Shown: positions 1 to 12,595, counted from the stretch's first letter. The stretch: 64,000 nt of DNA from Gymnothorax reevesii (GCA_029721435.1 CM056573.1:150743947-150807946), one strand, 5' to 3'. Made by a program: numbers and translations. Notes: generated by a model not told the origin, from the sequence alone.

Positions 1-1974
1 TGCAATTAATTTTAATGAATTTATGACCTATTGAAAGCTCTCGAAAATGCCTTGTAGTTAACAGCAAGAACATGAGAATTGGCCGACAAATAAGGAAGTT
101 CATTCTATAATTTAATTTCATTTTGTTTGATTCGACTGAGAAACTGATGTGATTTCCACTAGTCCTTCATCAGAGGATTTGCGGCCAGCAATTTTCGGCC
201 AGAATTCCTCTCTGGCCGTATTAGCAACAACAGCGTTGCTTTTTGCTATTTTTTATATACTTACATTCTTCGTAACTGTTCATAATGACGACCCACTCCA
301 CCTAGGAGATTTTCATAATTTTTTTAAAAGATTTTATTAATCACCCAGCAACCACTTACATTACATCCAACGAACAAGTGCCTACATCAACCAACATGAA
401 TTCCCTAACATATATGTGTAACTTGCCAGACGGAATTTTTTTTTGTTTCAATTATTGGAAGAGATTGAGAGATGCTTTGCTGCCGACGGCTGATTTATCT
501 GAGGCCGTGAGAGCCATGTCCAGGTAAAATACATGCTGAGGTTTGTACTTTGAGCCAACAGTTAAAAGTTGCTGATCAGACTACTCCCGTCAGCCCAAAT
601 GCCATTTGACTTTGACCATAAAGCTTTGTATTCAAAATAACCAGGGGTGGTATGTAACTTCGTGCCTTAACTGCTAATTCGAGATAGCTGTACTTTTATC
701 ATTTCCATTTTATGCATATTTATGCTACTTGTCCTCGATATCTTATGGGAAAATTGTGTACTTTCCAGCTACTCATCTATTTCTCTAATCACCTGCTTTA
801 TCCAGCTGGTTACATTTCAGATTACAAATTTTCATACCCTTCCTGTTCAGTAAAAACCCGGATCCCAAAATGTGTTGATGAGGAATGATCATGCTTTAAA
901 AAATTTAAGTGGCATTCCTTTTTGGATTTACAGCATTCTCCAACTCCAAAATCAATATGGAAATCAGGAAAATGAATCACAAAGCAAAAAAAAAACAAAA
1001 CTTTTTTTTGCTCATCAAACTACAAAAACCAGAAGTATATTGAGTAGTTGAAATCAGCTCAACCTTTAACATGTACAGCAGTAAAATGCAAAAACGCGGG
1101 AGTAGTCATTACCTTTTACTTGTGTAAAGGTTCTGAATATTTCTTCATCTCTGAAAATACTGAATCTTATTTTAATAATAAAGAAAACAATTGCTCAGTT
1201 TAAAACAGCTGAGTAGATTGATAGGCTTTAAATTTTACCTATCCAAGATCTCCACAATAAGTATCCATCTTATGTTCATTTACCAAGTTCTCTTCTTTCC
1301 CTATACCAGCCCAGACCCCGGGACTGCAGGGTCAACCTCAGTGTCCCTGTGCTGGACATTCTTTGGTGGAGAAGACACCAGGCCTGATTTTCGGCTGAGC
1401 AGGCAGGCCCTGGCAGTGCTGCCGACCACCTCACTCGGGAATGGCAGCATGGATGGGGTGCCACAATCAAGACCCTGCTTTCGTTGTTTCGGCTGACAAG
1501 TGTATACTTATACAGATAATTTTAAGACTTTAAAAGCACTCAGTGGTTTTGGTATGCATTTGTACGTTTCGTCGTAAATAGTTGTTAGTTATAAATGAAG
1601 AATAAACAATGGATTTAACAAAACTTTTTAAAAATATTATTATTTTTGCGCCATTTTCTCTATAGAGACAAGAGACTGTGCATCCTATCCCTGCTCCTCT
1701 CTCTGCCATCTCATGTCTTCTCTCACGAGCTCTTTTTCCTGTTCCCTCCTGCTGTCGCTCCTCCTCCTCTGCCATCAGGTAACCTGAAGCAGAAACCTCA
1801 TCAGATCATTATAAGCCACAATGAGCCTCTGCATACTATACTCATTACCATAAAAACATACATAGAAATGTATCAATTTTCAGTAATTAGGAACAATTAA
1901 TTCACCCTCAGCTATGTGCTGAGCCAACTCAAATCCAATCATTTACAGTGAGCAATACTTTATAATGCAGAAAA
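1..1974. other. gene-free AT-rich sequence
   Basis: I see no supported gene here. Open frames are all short (about 100 codons or less) and have no recognisable family signature or coding periodicity. A GC-richer island at about 1290-1500 stands out from its AT-rich surroundings but matches nothing I recognise. Short poly-A and poly-T runs occur near 980-1010. Confidence 0.5.
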
Positions 1975-2235
1975 AAAAAGGGCCTCGCTGAAGCGGGCAA
2001 TACCCCTCAGCCCCGAAGGTCACTTCTGCAAGGTCAAAGGTCAAACTGGGACAAAACCTTGAAAAGGCACACCTACCCCCCATGGGGAGTCCACATATGC
2101 AATATGAACTTCCTAACCCAAGTGGTTACAGAGAAATAGCCCGGACAAAATTGGCAGCCGCCCACCCGCCCACCCGCCCGCCCGCCGAAGGGACGACAAT
2201 ACCGCCGTGTCCTTGTCGGGCTGAGGGGTAAAAAC
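1975..2235. repeat. short dispersed-repeat-like element with inverted ends and a CCCGCC run
   Basis: This GC-rich block sits in AT-rich DNA. Near its left end it has TACCCCTCAGCCC, and near its right end the reverse complement GGGCTGAGGGGTA, giving inverted terminal motifs about 240 bp apart. A CCCACCCG/CCCGCCCG simple repeat lies at about 2160-2187. The structure suggests a small non-autonomous mobile element, but no family is recognised. A target duplication was not established. Confidence 0.35.
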
Positions 2236-2240
2236 ATATC

Positions 2241-4521
2241 ACTCAGTGCTGCGTTTTTTTATATTCATGAATATAGTTCCTGTGCATAAAAGCTAGCTAT
2301 GATATAAAACAACGTTTGAACCTTTTTTTTTTTGAACCAGTTTAAAACTGAAGGCATTTATGGCTTGACAGAAAACCGAAGTGGTAGCAGATTTCCCCTG
2401 AAGAGTTTGATTATAAACCAGTTTTAAATCTTAGGTTTTGATTAACATGTTTTCTGATATCAATAATCCACTGGCAGTCAAACATGCAGCTTAGCGCAAT
2501 GTTCAGGCGAATAAATGATCAATCCATCTTCTAACCACTTAATATAAACTACTCAGGATTATCTGAGTTAATTTGCCATGTCCAACGAAGCAGCCACCGA
2601 ACCCTGCACTTTATGATTTGTAAGACAAAAGCATTTCGCATCCAAATAGTCTCTTGACTTTGAGTTAACTCAAAGCAAGTTAGCCACTCCTGAAATAGCT
2701 GAATGTTAGAATAGTTAACACGGCTATCTTTCATCAAAGAAGATAACAGAAAACTGATTGGAGCTAGTTACCAATTTAAAGCTGCTTTCACAGCTTTCAA
2801 AACTAATTTTTTGCACGACGGATTACATTCTAAGTCTTTGCGTCTTTGAACTGACTTTGAATCAAGGTTATTATAGTTTTGAAATTTTCCCTAGTTTTTA
2901 TTTTAATTTAGTTTAACAGTTTGCTTTTTTATTTCAGTTTAGTTTTAGTTAGCTGAACAAGTGATTAAGCAGTTTTAGTTCAGTTACTATTTTGAGGAAT
3001 TGACTAGTTTTAGTTTAGTTTTAGTCTTAGTTTTAGTTTTTCAGCTATTAGGAGGAAGGCCTTAATTTGTAGAAGCTGACAAGGATAAAAGAATGTATGA
3101 TAGCAAATATGTTTTTACTGTGTCCTTTATCAATCCTGTTTTCTTTAACCATCATCTTTTTTAACATGTGACACTGATGATACTAATATAACTGAAAAAA
3201 AAAAATCCAGTCCATCTCTCCCCATGAAGTCTTCATGCTCAGTTATTTCCACAGCTTTTGCCATGTTTGAGAGCTAACCATCTTCTTCACTGAATGTGCG
3301 CAAGGCATTTGCTAGGAATTCTGGGCCCCCTGACAGAATATCGGTGTGGGCCTCCGCACCCGACATTTCATTGCCAGTCTTTTACGACAATGTATCATGA
3401 AGTTATTCTTTATTTTTCAGTTTTTCAGTGTTCTTGACAGTGCCTAATGCAATTACCACCCAATTTTTCCTTCATTAAAATGAACCACTCAACAAAGAGA
3501 GTATCATTATATAAATTTTGAATTAATAGTTGTCTTATTCACATTCACTAACTCACTCACCATCAAAAACATATTCAGACTGCTAGTGGTGAGGATCTAT
3601 TGCTGGGTCAGGTTCAGATAAAGTGATTACAGCTGATTCTGAAGTAGCAGTGCATAAAGGTTTAATTGCTCAATTTCATATTACTTTTGTAAACATTTAT
3701 AATGTTAGTTATGTTCCATGGAGCAACTGATGAAGAACTAACTTACTGAGTCTTGGAATAAACAAAATCTAAATGGGCTTCCCAGTACCATAGCTCTAAG
3801 CACCCAGCTTCATTTTGCTATTGTTAAGAGGAGGTCAAGCTCTGTTAAATTACCCCCTGCAAGAACAAGACTTTTGTCAACAGGCTAAAGTAGCCGTTTA
3901 GTTTTAGTAAACATTTAAGGTAAAAGTAATATCAGCCTTGACAAGCAATTATTTAAGTTGCACCTAAGGTTACCACAGTGACTACATGTAGTTTGCCAGC
4001 CAAACCTAGCCTTTACAGTCACTTACAGCTAGAGAGAGCTAAGTATGCAGTAACCAATCATATTAAGAACGGAGGAACGTGTCCTAGGCTGCCGCTACCG
4101 GATTTTTGACGGCATATTATGATGGCTGGCGAATGATTACCCTACCGATTTCTATGGATGATACCGTTAATAACTGAGCAATGCCATTCTTGTCAGGCGA
4201 TTATTTACTCAGCTGACCGGCACAATTTTCCAATACAAACCCGTAGCATGAATTGAACTTTTTTTAAAGAAGGGGGTTACTAAAATGTATGTGTATTTCG
4301 CAAATGAATTTCATCAGTGCGTGTTGATTGAATAATTGCTGACTGCGGCACAGGAACGTAAATGCGACTTAGAGGAGAGACTCGCCTAATGTTTGAGACT
4401 TAGCATCTCTGCGTATGGTAGTCTTTATTTGCGCAAAAGCCAGACATGCGGTATTCAAAAGTAAGTTTCAGATATGTTTTTATCAATGCCTCTTTTGATT
4501 CACAAAACTACAGTGGTTTTA
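2241..4521. other. gene-free sequence with a TAGTTT-rich stretch
   Basis: No gene is visible. Between about 2870 and 3050 the sequence is a degenerate, low-complexity run of AGTTTTAGTTT-type words. The rest is unique-looking AT-rich DNA with frames of 62 codons or less. Confidence 0.5.
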
Positions 4522-4935
4522 TCATTTAATTTTCAAGTGAATTACGTCAGCAACATGGGAGACAGCCCGGGCTACACAAGAGGATAAACGATAAACTAAC
4601 AGAGCCTCCGAACCGGAGTGCACATCATCAATCACACAGCAATCAGCATTAAATACATTTTGACCAAAAAATGAAACTGTGGCGGAGAGCTTCAGCGTCG
4701 GGTTTTCATTAATCTGCACATAGGCAATGTAACTTAATTGAAGTCTTTGTGCAAGGAGGTTTATCAGTTTCACATGCGTCACGGTGGATTTCACATAGAC
4801 TATAATATGAAAACCAATTATGACTCCGGACTCCAGAATTGGAAAATTAAATAAACATGAAGATGCAGTTAGGTAGAGCAGAATGTGCTTACAGCAAACA
4901 CAGAAGAGGAGAGCTACAACAATTATAAAAAGCAA
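4522..4935 (-). other. 137-codon open frame, unassigned
   Basis: This is the longest open frame outside recognised genes and mobile elements. The translation starts with a hydrophobic, cysteine-containing segment (residues about 1-35) that could be read as a signal or membrane segment. A second hydrophobic stretch lies at residues about 37-52. I recognise no domain, and there is no flanking exon, promoter or poly-A signal that supports a gene. A frame of this length can arise by chance in 64 kb. It is listed only so that it is not overlooked. Confidence 0.12.
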
Positions 4936-5786
4936 TTACGACCTGAAACTGAGCTTGAGTTTGAGTGCAGCTTGAGTGCAGAAGTACAGGTGGACGATTC
5001 AGGCTGCTTTTGAGATATTGGGTGGAGATATTTGAGGGGTATGATTGTGTTCTAAATGGCATCGACCTTGTCTCTCAATATTTCTATGTCAGTCAATCAC
5101 TGTTATGAGAGTCCTCACAATCTTTTTTTAGCCCTGAGTATTGGCTTATCCAACCTTCCTCGAAATGGTAGCATGAATTCAGTAAAAACATAATTTTCTT
5201 TCTAAACTAGACAACGTGTTATTGTATAGCGTATAGCCAGCGCGGCAACCGGACTTTTTGCAGGTATGGAACAAACCTAAATAAGCAGCAAAACTAATAA
5301 GCATCAATGAAAGAAATCACCTTTATGCAAGATTAGCTTGAAAAAAAAAAAAAAAAAAAGATTTAAACATGGGATTTAAAACTATGAACTACTGGGGGAT
5401 CGGGAAAAAATCTATTAAGAGTTCTGACTCGTCAGGCTTTAAAAACAAAATTGAAAACAGTTTTCACAGTGTTGTCTGTATTATAACTATGGAACATCTG
5501 GGTACTTTCAGAGCGCACAACCCGTATATGACGTCACCAAAAATTAGCCTATTGGCGGACTGATTACGGTGGAAAAGGAGCAAAAATTTGGATATCAAGT
5601 AGCATGAACATTTTTTGTTCTTGTTATATGAGTGAATACCTTCAACATATCATGAAATTGCCATGATGGACTAATTTTATGGGTACTTATTTTCTTTGAA
5701 TCCCTACTTTAAACCAGATGATTAAGTATAACTACTCAGTTGCTCACACCAAAGTCTTGAAGAACATGGAAAGATGGATGACCCTC
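4936..5786. other. gene-free sequence with a poly-A run
   Basis: No gene is supported. A poly-A run at about 5341-5359 might be the tail of an old retroposed sequence, but no body of such an element is recognisable upstream. Confidence 0.4.
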
Positions 5787-6416
5787 TGTTATGGCCCCAA
5801 TTTGTTATTACATTTACAACATCCACAACAGCAAGGGATGACAGACACAATTTTAAAACTTAAACACATTTAACAAGGCAATCAGAGATAGCAGACCTGG
5901 CCCCAGCCACGGGCTGACAGACAGAGTGACAGAGACACAAACACACAGACATGATCATTGCTTAACCTGGCCCCCTAGGGGAGGGGCCAGCTAATTAACA
6001 AAGACACCTAACAACTAACTAATCTACTGACTAATCTAATGACCAAGATTGATTAACGGAAAAAACAGAAATATTTACAGTCCCTTCTGGTTGGGTTCCT
6101 TGATGATGTCCTGGTTGAGGAAAATGCTCTAACACAGGCAAAAATCCACTATAAGATTCACAGGTCTTAAACAGAATGATAGGTCTGGTCACATGTAGCG
6201 CTCTCCTTGCAATTTCTCCTACTACTTTACTGTCTCAATTCTCCTCCTTATATGCTCTTTTGCAGACACCTCCCACATTTAGATCCCTTTTTTTAATTCT
6301 CTGGGACTTGTCCCAAACATGCCTAAAACATGCCCAAACCTTGCTCCAGTCTGGGCTTAACAAAAAAAAAAGGTAAATACTGCCATTCAGTGGCCTATAT
6401 TCACATTACATCTCCA
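5787..6416 (-). repeat. 3' LTR of the gypsy element
   Basis: It begins TGTTATGGCCCC on the + strand and ends near ATTACATCTCCA, matching the right-hand LTR at both ends. It carries roughly 130 bp not present in the other LTR (about 5870-5998, rich in ACAGACAGAG-type words). The two LTRs have therefore diverged by an indel as well as by substitutions, so the insertion is not recent. Confidence 0.75.
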
Positions 6417-6546
6417 TTCCAAAAGGGAAAAATTTTGACTCATAAAGGCAAAATTTTTCTTTTTAATACAAAATGGTTAAGTGGACACTTGTCTATATAT
6501 ACATATCATACAATATTAAAAAAAAACGTGATATATGTATACATAT

Positions 6547-7778
6547 TCAAACACGGGATAAGCAATCAGCAATTACATTGTCAGTACCCTTTACATGCGT
6601 AATTTCCAAGTCAAACTCCTGTAAAATCAAACTCCAATTCAACAATCTCCGATTCTTGTTTTTCATCTTACTCAAAAACATTAACAGATTGTGGTCAGGG
6701 TACACAATCATTCGTTTATGCCCTGTACAATCATAAACATCAAAGTGTTGTAAAGATAGAACCAGAGCCAACAGCTCCTTCTCTATTGTGGAATAGTTCC
6801 TTTGGTGGGGATTGAACTTCCTGGAGAAGTATGCCACGGGATGCTCAATGTCATCAGAGTCACTTCTCTGTAGGAGCACAGATCCACAAGCTTGGTCGCT
6901 AGCATCGACCGCAATGGAGAACGGTTTGTTGAAGTCAGGAGATTTGAGGACGGGCAAGTGACACAGCAGAGACTTCAAGCGATCGAAGGCTCTCTGGCAT
7001 GCATCATCCCAAGTGAACTTTACGCCTTTCTTCAGTTGGTTAGTTAGACTGAGAGCAATCTCAGCAAAGTTCTTGCAGAACTTGCGGTAGAACCCGATCA
7101 TTCCAAGGAAGCGGCACAAAGCTTTTTCTGGTCAGGAACTGGAAAGTCCATGATGGCTTGGACTTTAGCATTTATGGGTGCCACCTTACCCTGGCCTATG
7201 ACATAGCCAAGATAGGTGACAGTAGCTCAACCAAAGTCACTCTTGTTCAGGTTAACAGTCAGGTTGGCCTGGGTCAGGTGCTGGAACAAAGTCTCTACAT
7301 CTTTCAGATGTTCTTCCCAGGAGTCACTCCATGTGATCAGGTCGTCGATGTACGCACCCGTGTGTGGCAATTTGGCGATTGTAGACTGTATCATCCTTTG
7401 GAACGTGGCTGGGGCATTTTTCATGCCAAAGGGTAGGACTTCATACTGGTACAACCCAGATAGTGTGGCAAAAGCAGAGATGCTCTTGGCCCTCTCAGTT
7501 AAAGGCACACACCAATAACCCTTCAGTAAATCAATCTTGGTCAGAAACTTTGCTTGCCCTACTCTATCGATACAATCATCAATCCTAGGTATTGGAAACA
7601 CATCAGTTCTAGTTACAGCATTGACTTTGCGATAATCTGTACAGAATCTAATACTTCCATCGGGTTTTGGAACTAGCACATAGGGTGAACTCCAATCTGA
7701 GTTGGAGGGTCTGATAATATCATGTTCTAACATGTACTCAACCTCTTTCTCAGCAATCTTTCTCTTTTCAGGATTCAT
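6547..7778 (-). pseudogene. gypsy pol fragment: reverse transcriptase and RNase H
   Basis: Two open segments on the minus strand lie in order. The 183-codon segment at 7227-7778 is a Ty3/gypsy reverse transcriptase: it has the WSSPYVLVPKPDGS entry motif, the FCTDYRKVN segment, LPFGMKNAPATFQ and the catalytic YIDDL box. The 190-codon segment at 6547-7119 continues into the connection and RNase H region, with FSIAVDASDQACGSVL, YSTIEKELLALV and the terminal DNVIADCLSR. The break between about 7120 and 7226 is a frameshift. No integrase follows: the frame runs directly toward the 3' LTR. The family reverse-transcribes the element RNA in cytoplasmic particles; this copy cannot make a complete polyprotein. 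Confidence 0.85.
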
Positions 7779-7893
7779 CCGGTACGGATGCCGTTAAATT
7801 GGTTTGGCATCACCAACATCTACATCATGAGAGGCTATAGAAACTCTCTTTGGAACATCAGAAAACAGATCCTCATATTTCTTGATCAACCTC

Positions 7894-8844
7894 TCAAACT
7901 GATCTCTCTGTGAGGAATCTTGGGTATCTCCGTAACCTTTTTTTCTGAAATTGGAACCATCTATTGTTACTGCTAGACTGAAATTTGGACTTATGTGTGA
8001 GAACATATTCATCTGCAAATTTGGCAGCTGATTGCAAATTCAGTGCTTGCTTCTCATTAAGGTAGGTCTTAATATCATCCTTAACACAGTTCTTGAATTC
8101 TTCAACTAACACCATCTCTTTTAGTGAGTTGAAATCATCCTTGACCTCCATAGAAGTACACCAGCGCTCAAAGCAAACCTTCTTCTCATTAGCAAATTCC
8201 CATAAGTCTGATTTACAGATTTCTTCAGACCTCTGAATTTCTGTCAGTAAGCCTCTGGAACCAACTCATAAGCTCTCAAAATAACCTTTTTGACAACCTC
8301 ATAATCAGAGGAATCATCTGCAGACAAAGCCAAATAGGCTTGTTGAGCTTTACCCTTGAGGACAGTTTGCAACATCAGAGGCCAGTGTTCCTTTAGCCAC
8401 TGGCAACTCTTTGCTACCTTTTCAAAACACTGGAAATAGTTGTCAACATCCTTTTCTGAAAACGGGGGCAGCAGTTTTACCTCCTGGCTAGCCCGAAATT
8501 TATTTTCAGTCGCTATTTTTATTTTTAGTCGCTCCATTTTGAATCTTTCTTCTCTATCGAATTTCTCTAATTCAAAATCTCTGTTTTTTTAATTTTTCTA
8601 ACTAAAATTCTCTTTGTTTTTCTTTTTCCTCCCTTTCAATCTCTAGCATTTTTAATTTAAGTTCCATTTCTATATTTGGATTTTCCACTGGAAAATGTTC
8701 CAGATCTCCTGGTGCAAACACATCTCTAGCCAGTCTTGCTTTTCGCATGGCTGGTTTTACCTCTGTCAGCTCCAAATGTCTGCATATTTCCAACAGTTCT
8801 GTCTTTTTAAAAGACTTCAAAACCCCTACCGTTGGTGATGCCAA
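7894..8844 (-). pseudogene. gypsy gag remnant with SCAN-like capsid
   Basis: Three minus-strand frames (8602-8844, 8244-8537 and 7894-8151) together read as a broken gag. The first is charged and has a long Glu/Lys-rich helix at its end. The second contains LLPPFSEKDVDNYFQCFEKVA and ends at RAYELVPEAY. The third contains LVEEFKNCVKDD and AAKFADEYVLTHK. This series resembles the SCAN-type capsid found in Gmr1-like gypsy elements of fish. The frames are separated by indels and stops, so no full Gag is encoded. The assignment rests on motif recognition only. Confidence 0.65.
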
Positions 8845-8845
8845 G

Positions 8846-8846
<1 letters not shown>

Positions 8847-8903
<57 letters not shown>
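8847..8903. repeat. (TA)n microsatellite
   Basis: An uninterrupted TA dinucleotide run of more than 50 bp lies inside the leader region of the gypsy element. Short open frames with long Ile-Tyr runs on both strands are artefacts of it. Confidence 0.95.
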
Positions 8904-8906
<3 letters not shown>

Positions 8907-8973
8907 GGAAAATTCAAAAAAACAATTTTACAATTTGAAATTTTTTCAATAAATGGCTCACACAATGTTCTAT

Positions 8974-8992
8974 CCCGGACTTGAGCCCCCAA
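8974..8992 (-). promoter_or_regulatory. primer-binding site of the gypsy element, tRNA-Pro-like
   Basis: Read on the minus strand, the bases next to the 5' LTR are TGGGGGCTCAAGTCCGGGAT. This closely resembles the 18-base complement of the tRNA-Pro 3' end (TGGGGGCTCGTCCGGGAT), with a small change in the middle. Its position, 2-3 bases inside the LTR, is where the minus-strand primer tRNA binds. It supports the orientation assigned to the element. Confidence 0.6.
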
Positions 8993-8994
8993 TT

Positions 8995-9491
8995 TGTTAT
9001 GGCCCCAATTTGTTATTACATTTACAACATCCACAACAGCAAGGGATGACAGACACAATTTTAAAACTTAAACACAAGTAATTAACAAAGACAACTAATA
9101 ACTAACTAATCTACTGACTAAACTAATGACCAAGATTGATTAACAAGAAAAACAGAAATATTTACATTCCCTTTTGGTATGGTTCCTTGGTGATGTCCTG
9201 GGTGAGGAAAATGCTCTAACACAGGCAAAAATCCACTATAAGCTTAAACAGAATGACAGGTCTGGTCACATGTATCCTTCTCCTTGCAATTTGTCCAACT
9301 ACTTTACTGTCTCAATTCTCCTCCTTATATAATCTTTTGAAGACCCCACCCACATTTAGATCTCTTTTTTTAATTCTCTGGGACTTGTCCCAGACATGCC
9401 CAAGACATGCCCAAACCTAGCTCCAGTCTGGGCTCAACAAAAAAAAGGTAAATACTGCCATCCAGTGACCTATATTCACATTACACCTCCA
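8995..9491 (-). repeat. 5' LTR of the gypsy element
   Basis: It matches the LTR at 5787-6416 over its whole length, apart from the extra internal block in that copy. It starts TGTTATGGCCCC and ends around TTACACCTCCA on the + strand. Confidence 0.75.
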
Positions 9492-9559
9492 TATTTATTC
9501 AAGCCCGTGTCTCTGTGATAATAATTAATTTTTTGCCTAGGATTAATTTTGTCGGCTCT

Positions 9560-11160
9560 GTGCTCTCTCTCTCTCCCCTCCAGCAGACTACTGGGCTAAA
9601 CTGCAGTCTACAGTATCAAAATTTGTTTGGAGAGGCAAGCAACCAAGGTTAAAGATGTCTGTTCTGCAGAGGAGAAAGGAAGACGGTGGCCTCTGTCCCT
9701 AAGTTTGAACTTTATTTTTTGTCATTTCTGGGAAGGCCTCTCCTTACCTGGTTCAACCCACTCACCCCTGTCTCCTGGCATAATTTAGAGAGCTCCATGA
9801 TATAACCTTAGTCCCTCCATGATATTCTTTTTGCTAACATCTCTAACAAACAGTGCCAACTGCCCTTTGGTCCTATCATTTCTCACCTTATATCGACTTG
9901 GAGAATGGTTGAAGCATATTGCTGCATTCCATTTAATTGGCATACCCTCTCTCCAGTGTTCAACAATAAAGCACTTCTGATTGGAGGGAGACCTGTATCA
10001 GCTCCACAGTAGGACCAAAGGGGAGGTCGCTATCTTAATGACATTTTAAATGATAATGGGCTGCTCTCTTTTTCTGATATTCAAAACGCATTCAGTCTGC
10101 CACGTTCTGCCCTTTTCTTTTATTTACAATGAAAATAAGCACTCAAGGTGCATGGTGTCCCTTGGCAGAGGCCTTTGCCCACATACCTTACTCATAAATT
10201 GTTCATCATACCTAAAAAATTAAGGGTATGGTAACAATAACTTATAAATTTTTGGTGATACCTTAACATTTTGGATTCCTTGTGGTGAGGATCTGGGAAT
10301 GAGACTGCTCAGATTTCGATCAAGAATTTGATTGGCACGAGGTTAGTCTAACATCTCAGAAGTATCACGCAACCCAGACCATCAACAGATTCAATACAAT
10401 TTCATCCATAGGACATATCTTATTCCTGTTAAATTGCATCACATGAAAATGATCAATAACCTCTCCGTACTTTCTGTCCACTGCTCAGGGCACATATGGA
10501 CCTGCATCCCTGTTGCCCAGTTCTCGAACAATATTGCATCCAAACTATCTGTCTTGATTCATGATGTGGTACCTGTAACTGTGAGTGTTTTGATTTTTAA
10601 TGACCCGTCAAGCTTTCATCTGTCTAAAACTCAGAAGCATGCAGTGATTGCTGGACTAGCAGCTGCTAAGAAAACGATTTCAACTCGCTGGAAGCCACCT
10701 CATGACTTGTCTATTCGAAACCTGGACACTTTCCTTTTTGGATGTCATATATATGTAGCACATCACAGCTCGCATTTTTAATGGTGCTTCAGGAAAAACT
10801 TTGGACGCTTGGCGCAGTATTGCTGAATTTTTGAAACAGTTGTTGTATTCTTAAGTCAGGCCTTCCTTCTTTGGTTTGTGTAGATATTTGGTCACTTTAG
10901 TTTCGTGCAAGTTCCTCTGTATGTGTATCTTGTCTGTTTGTGTATGTTTGTTTTTTTGCGTTTGTCTTGCGTTCCTTTATGTCAGTGTTTGTGTGTGTCT
11001 TTTTACTTTTTCTTCCCTTCCCCCTTCCCTCTCTCTCTATATATATCCTTGGACACGTTCCTTCGTCTTGGGCATGTTGTGTCTAATTCCAAGAATGCAC
11101 TATGATGGCGTTGTATTCTTTGTGACTCCATGGCACTAATAAAAACGTTAAATATATATC
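9560..11160 (+). mobile_element. L1-type LINE, 3' fragment of ORF2 plus 3' UTR
   Basis: Translation of 9620-9720 gives the recognisable L1 ORF2 C-terminal segment (FVWRGKQPRLKMSVLQRRK, then EDGGLCLPKFELYF after a frameshift). Further on, the 115-codon frame at 10434-10781 contains AGLAAAKKTISTRWKPPHDL, again typical of the L1 C-terminus. It continues out of frame into a DAWRSIAEFL-like segment near 10800. The following 350 bp is GT-rich 3' UTR ending at an AATAAAAACG sequence near 11137-11147. The copy is 5'-truncated and has several frameshifts. It is an old, inactive insertion. Confidence 0.7.
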
Positions 11161-12080
11161 AAGAGAGACAGTTTAAGACTTCAGTTCTAAGAGTGCATGA
11201 TCCTCTCGGGAATTGTAGCATGTCGTAAGCTGGTTTGCCAAATAAACCAATTAAGGTACCCATATTATTTACCTGTCTCTGGCTGATTGAAGCAGCTGAA
11301 TCTCCCCTTGTCCTCTGCGACAATTAAATGAGTGAAGTAACCAAGCCTGCCCTGCCATGGAGTACCAATCTCTTCAATAATAATGTGGACCTTAGGGTGA
11401 TGTCAGGCATTACGGTAAGGCATCTTATTCGAAGCGCACCTCTTGTCTTTGGGGCCCACGCCCAGCTAAATGTTCCTCATTGATGGTCCACTAATTTCAT
11501 CTTCTATGGTCAGGATTGCCTTAATTGTTCTCCCATCAACGAGTCCTACTGCTGGTAGGTTTTTCTGCTCTCCGTGCCATAACGACAGTGTTTTGTTGTT
11601 GATGACCTGAGCGGACTCTGTTAGTCTGTCACCCAGGAGGTGACATCATGATTCAACCCTTTATGGAGGCAGACATGACTAGCCACTTTCTAGTGTTATT
11701 ACTCCTGAATAAGTGTGTGTGTGTGTGGCAAACACCTGTCTTAGATGACTGACTGCCAGCTGGTATGAAGAGGAAAAAAATCAATTTCGGTTGCAAAATT
11801 TCTTATCAGTGTATGCTGTGTGAGGCTCAGAAGGTCTTCAGGACACTCAATCCCTGCCTCTGAACTGAAACCATAATACTATTTCATAATAGTGGGAGTC
11901 ATTGCCAGGATTCTTTCTACCTTGTCATCCTCTTTATCCTTCACATTTGTGTGATGTCCTCATAATGAGTGTGTATTAAGTGTGCCTTTGTGTACCTGTC
12001 ACTGATGCATATGCTTGGGTGAATGGTTGCTTCTGTGTCTATGTGTGTCTGCCTGGGCGTGTGGTGGCATTTTAAAGTGT
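11161..12080. other. gene-free sequence with a short (GT)n run
   Basis: No gene is recognised. A short GT microsatellite is present at about 11714-11726. The composition is unremarkable. Confidence 0.45.
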
Positions 12081-12595
12081 GTTTACAAGGGACATAAAAA
12101 ATCCTGGCAATATCAAGAATGCCTAGTATCTAATATTGAGAAGACCCACCCTTTGCCTCCAAAACAGTTTTCATTTTTGGAAGAATTTTGTAGTATGATT
12201 TCTGCACAATGTTTAGAGGGATATTGACCCATTCTTCCAGGACAGTCTCCTGTTCATTGAGAGATGAAAGCGATAGAGTTCAAGCTCATAATCTGTGCTC
12301 CAAAAACTTACTTTGAAGGTTCAAATATGTGTTGATCTGGTGAGGGTGCTGACCATGGAAGGCATTTGAGTCTATCTGTCTTTGTGTTCTCAGAAGTGTG
12401 CTTTAATTTTTTTCAGCACTGTGTATGGGGACTTCATGAGGGAACAGTGTTTGTACCATAGAGTGCACCTGCCATCATTGAAAGGTTTCATATTGTTTGC
12501 TTTTTACTTGTGTAGGTACTCAACGAGTCCTATGAAATGGCGACCCATACCATTTTAGGTCCGCCACCATACTGAAGAGTAGGCAAAAAAAAAAA
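12080..12595. repeat. degenerate dispersed repeat, family uncertain
   Basis: The stretch from about 12100 to 12590 has the look of a decayed DNA-transposon end region (for example ATTGAGAAGACCCACCC, followed by TTTGCCTCCAAAACAG). I could not recover a transposase frame or matching termini. Listed as probable repeat only. Confidence 0.25.

Larger units (their letters stand above)
5787..9491 (-). mobile_element. Ty3/gypsy LTR retrotransposon, internally deleted
   Basis: Two direct repeats, at about 5787-6416 and 8995-9491, share long near-identical stretches and flank gag- and pol-like frames that read on the minus strand. The element therefore runs right to left: 5' LTR at 8995-9491, 3' LTR at 5787-6416. 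Just inside the 5' LTR is a primer-binding-site-like sequence. The interior is only about 2.6 kb. A SCAN-like capsid region, reverse transcriptase and RNase H are visible, while protease and integrase are missing. Reading frames are broken, so this is a dead copy. I saw no clear target-site duplication, so the outer ends are approximate. Confidence 0.85.

Noticed and set aside
8747..9058. Frames with long Ile-Tyr runs on both strands
   Set aside because: Both are translations of the (TA)n microsatellite.
10876..11139. Cysteine-rich secreted-like peptide frames
   Set aside because: They come from the GT-rich 3' UTR of the L1 fragment. Codon content mirrors the TGT/TGC repeats.
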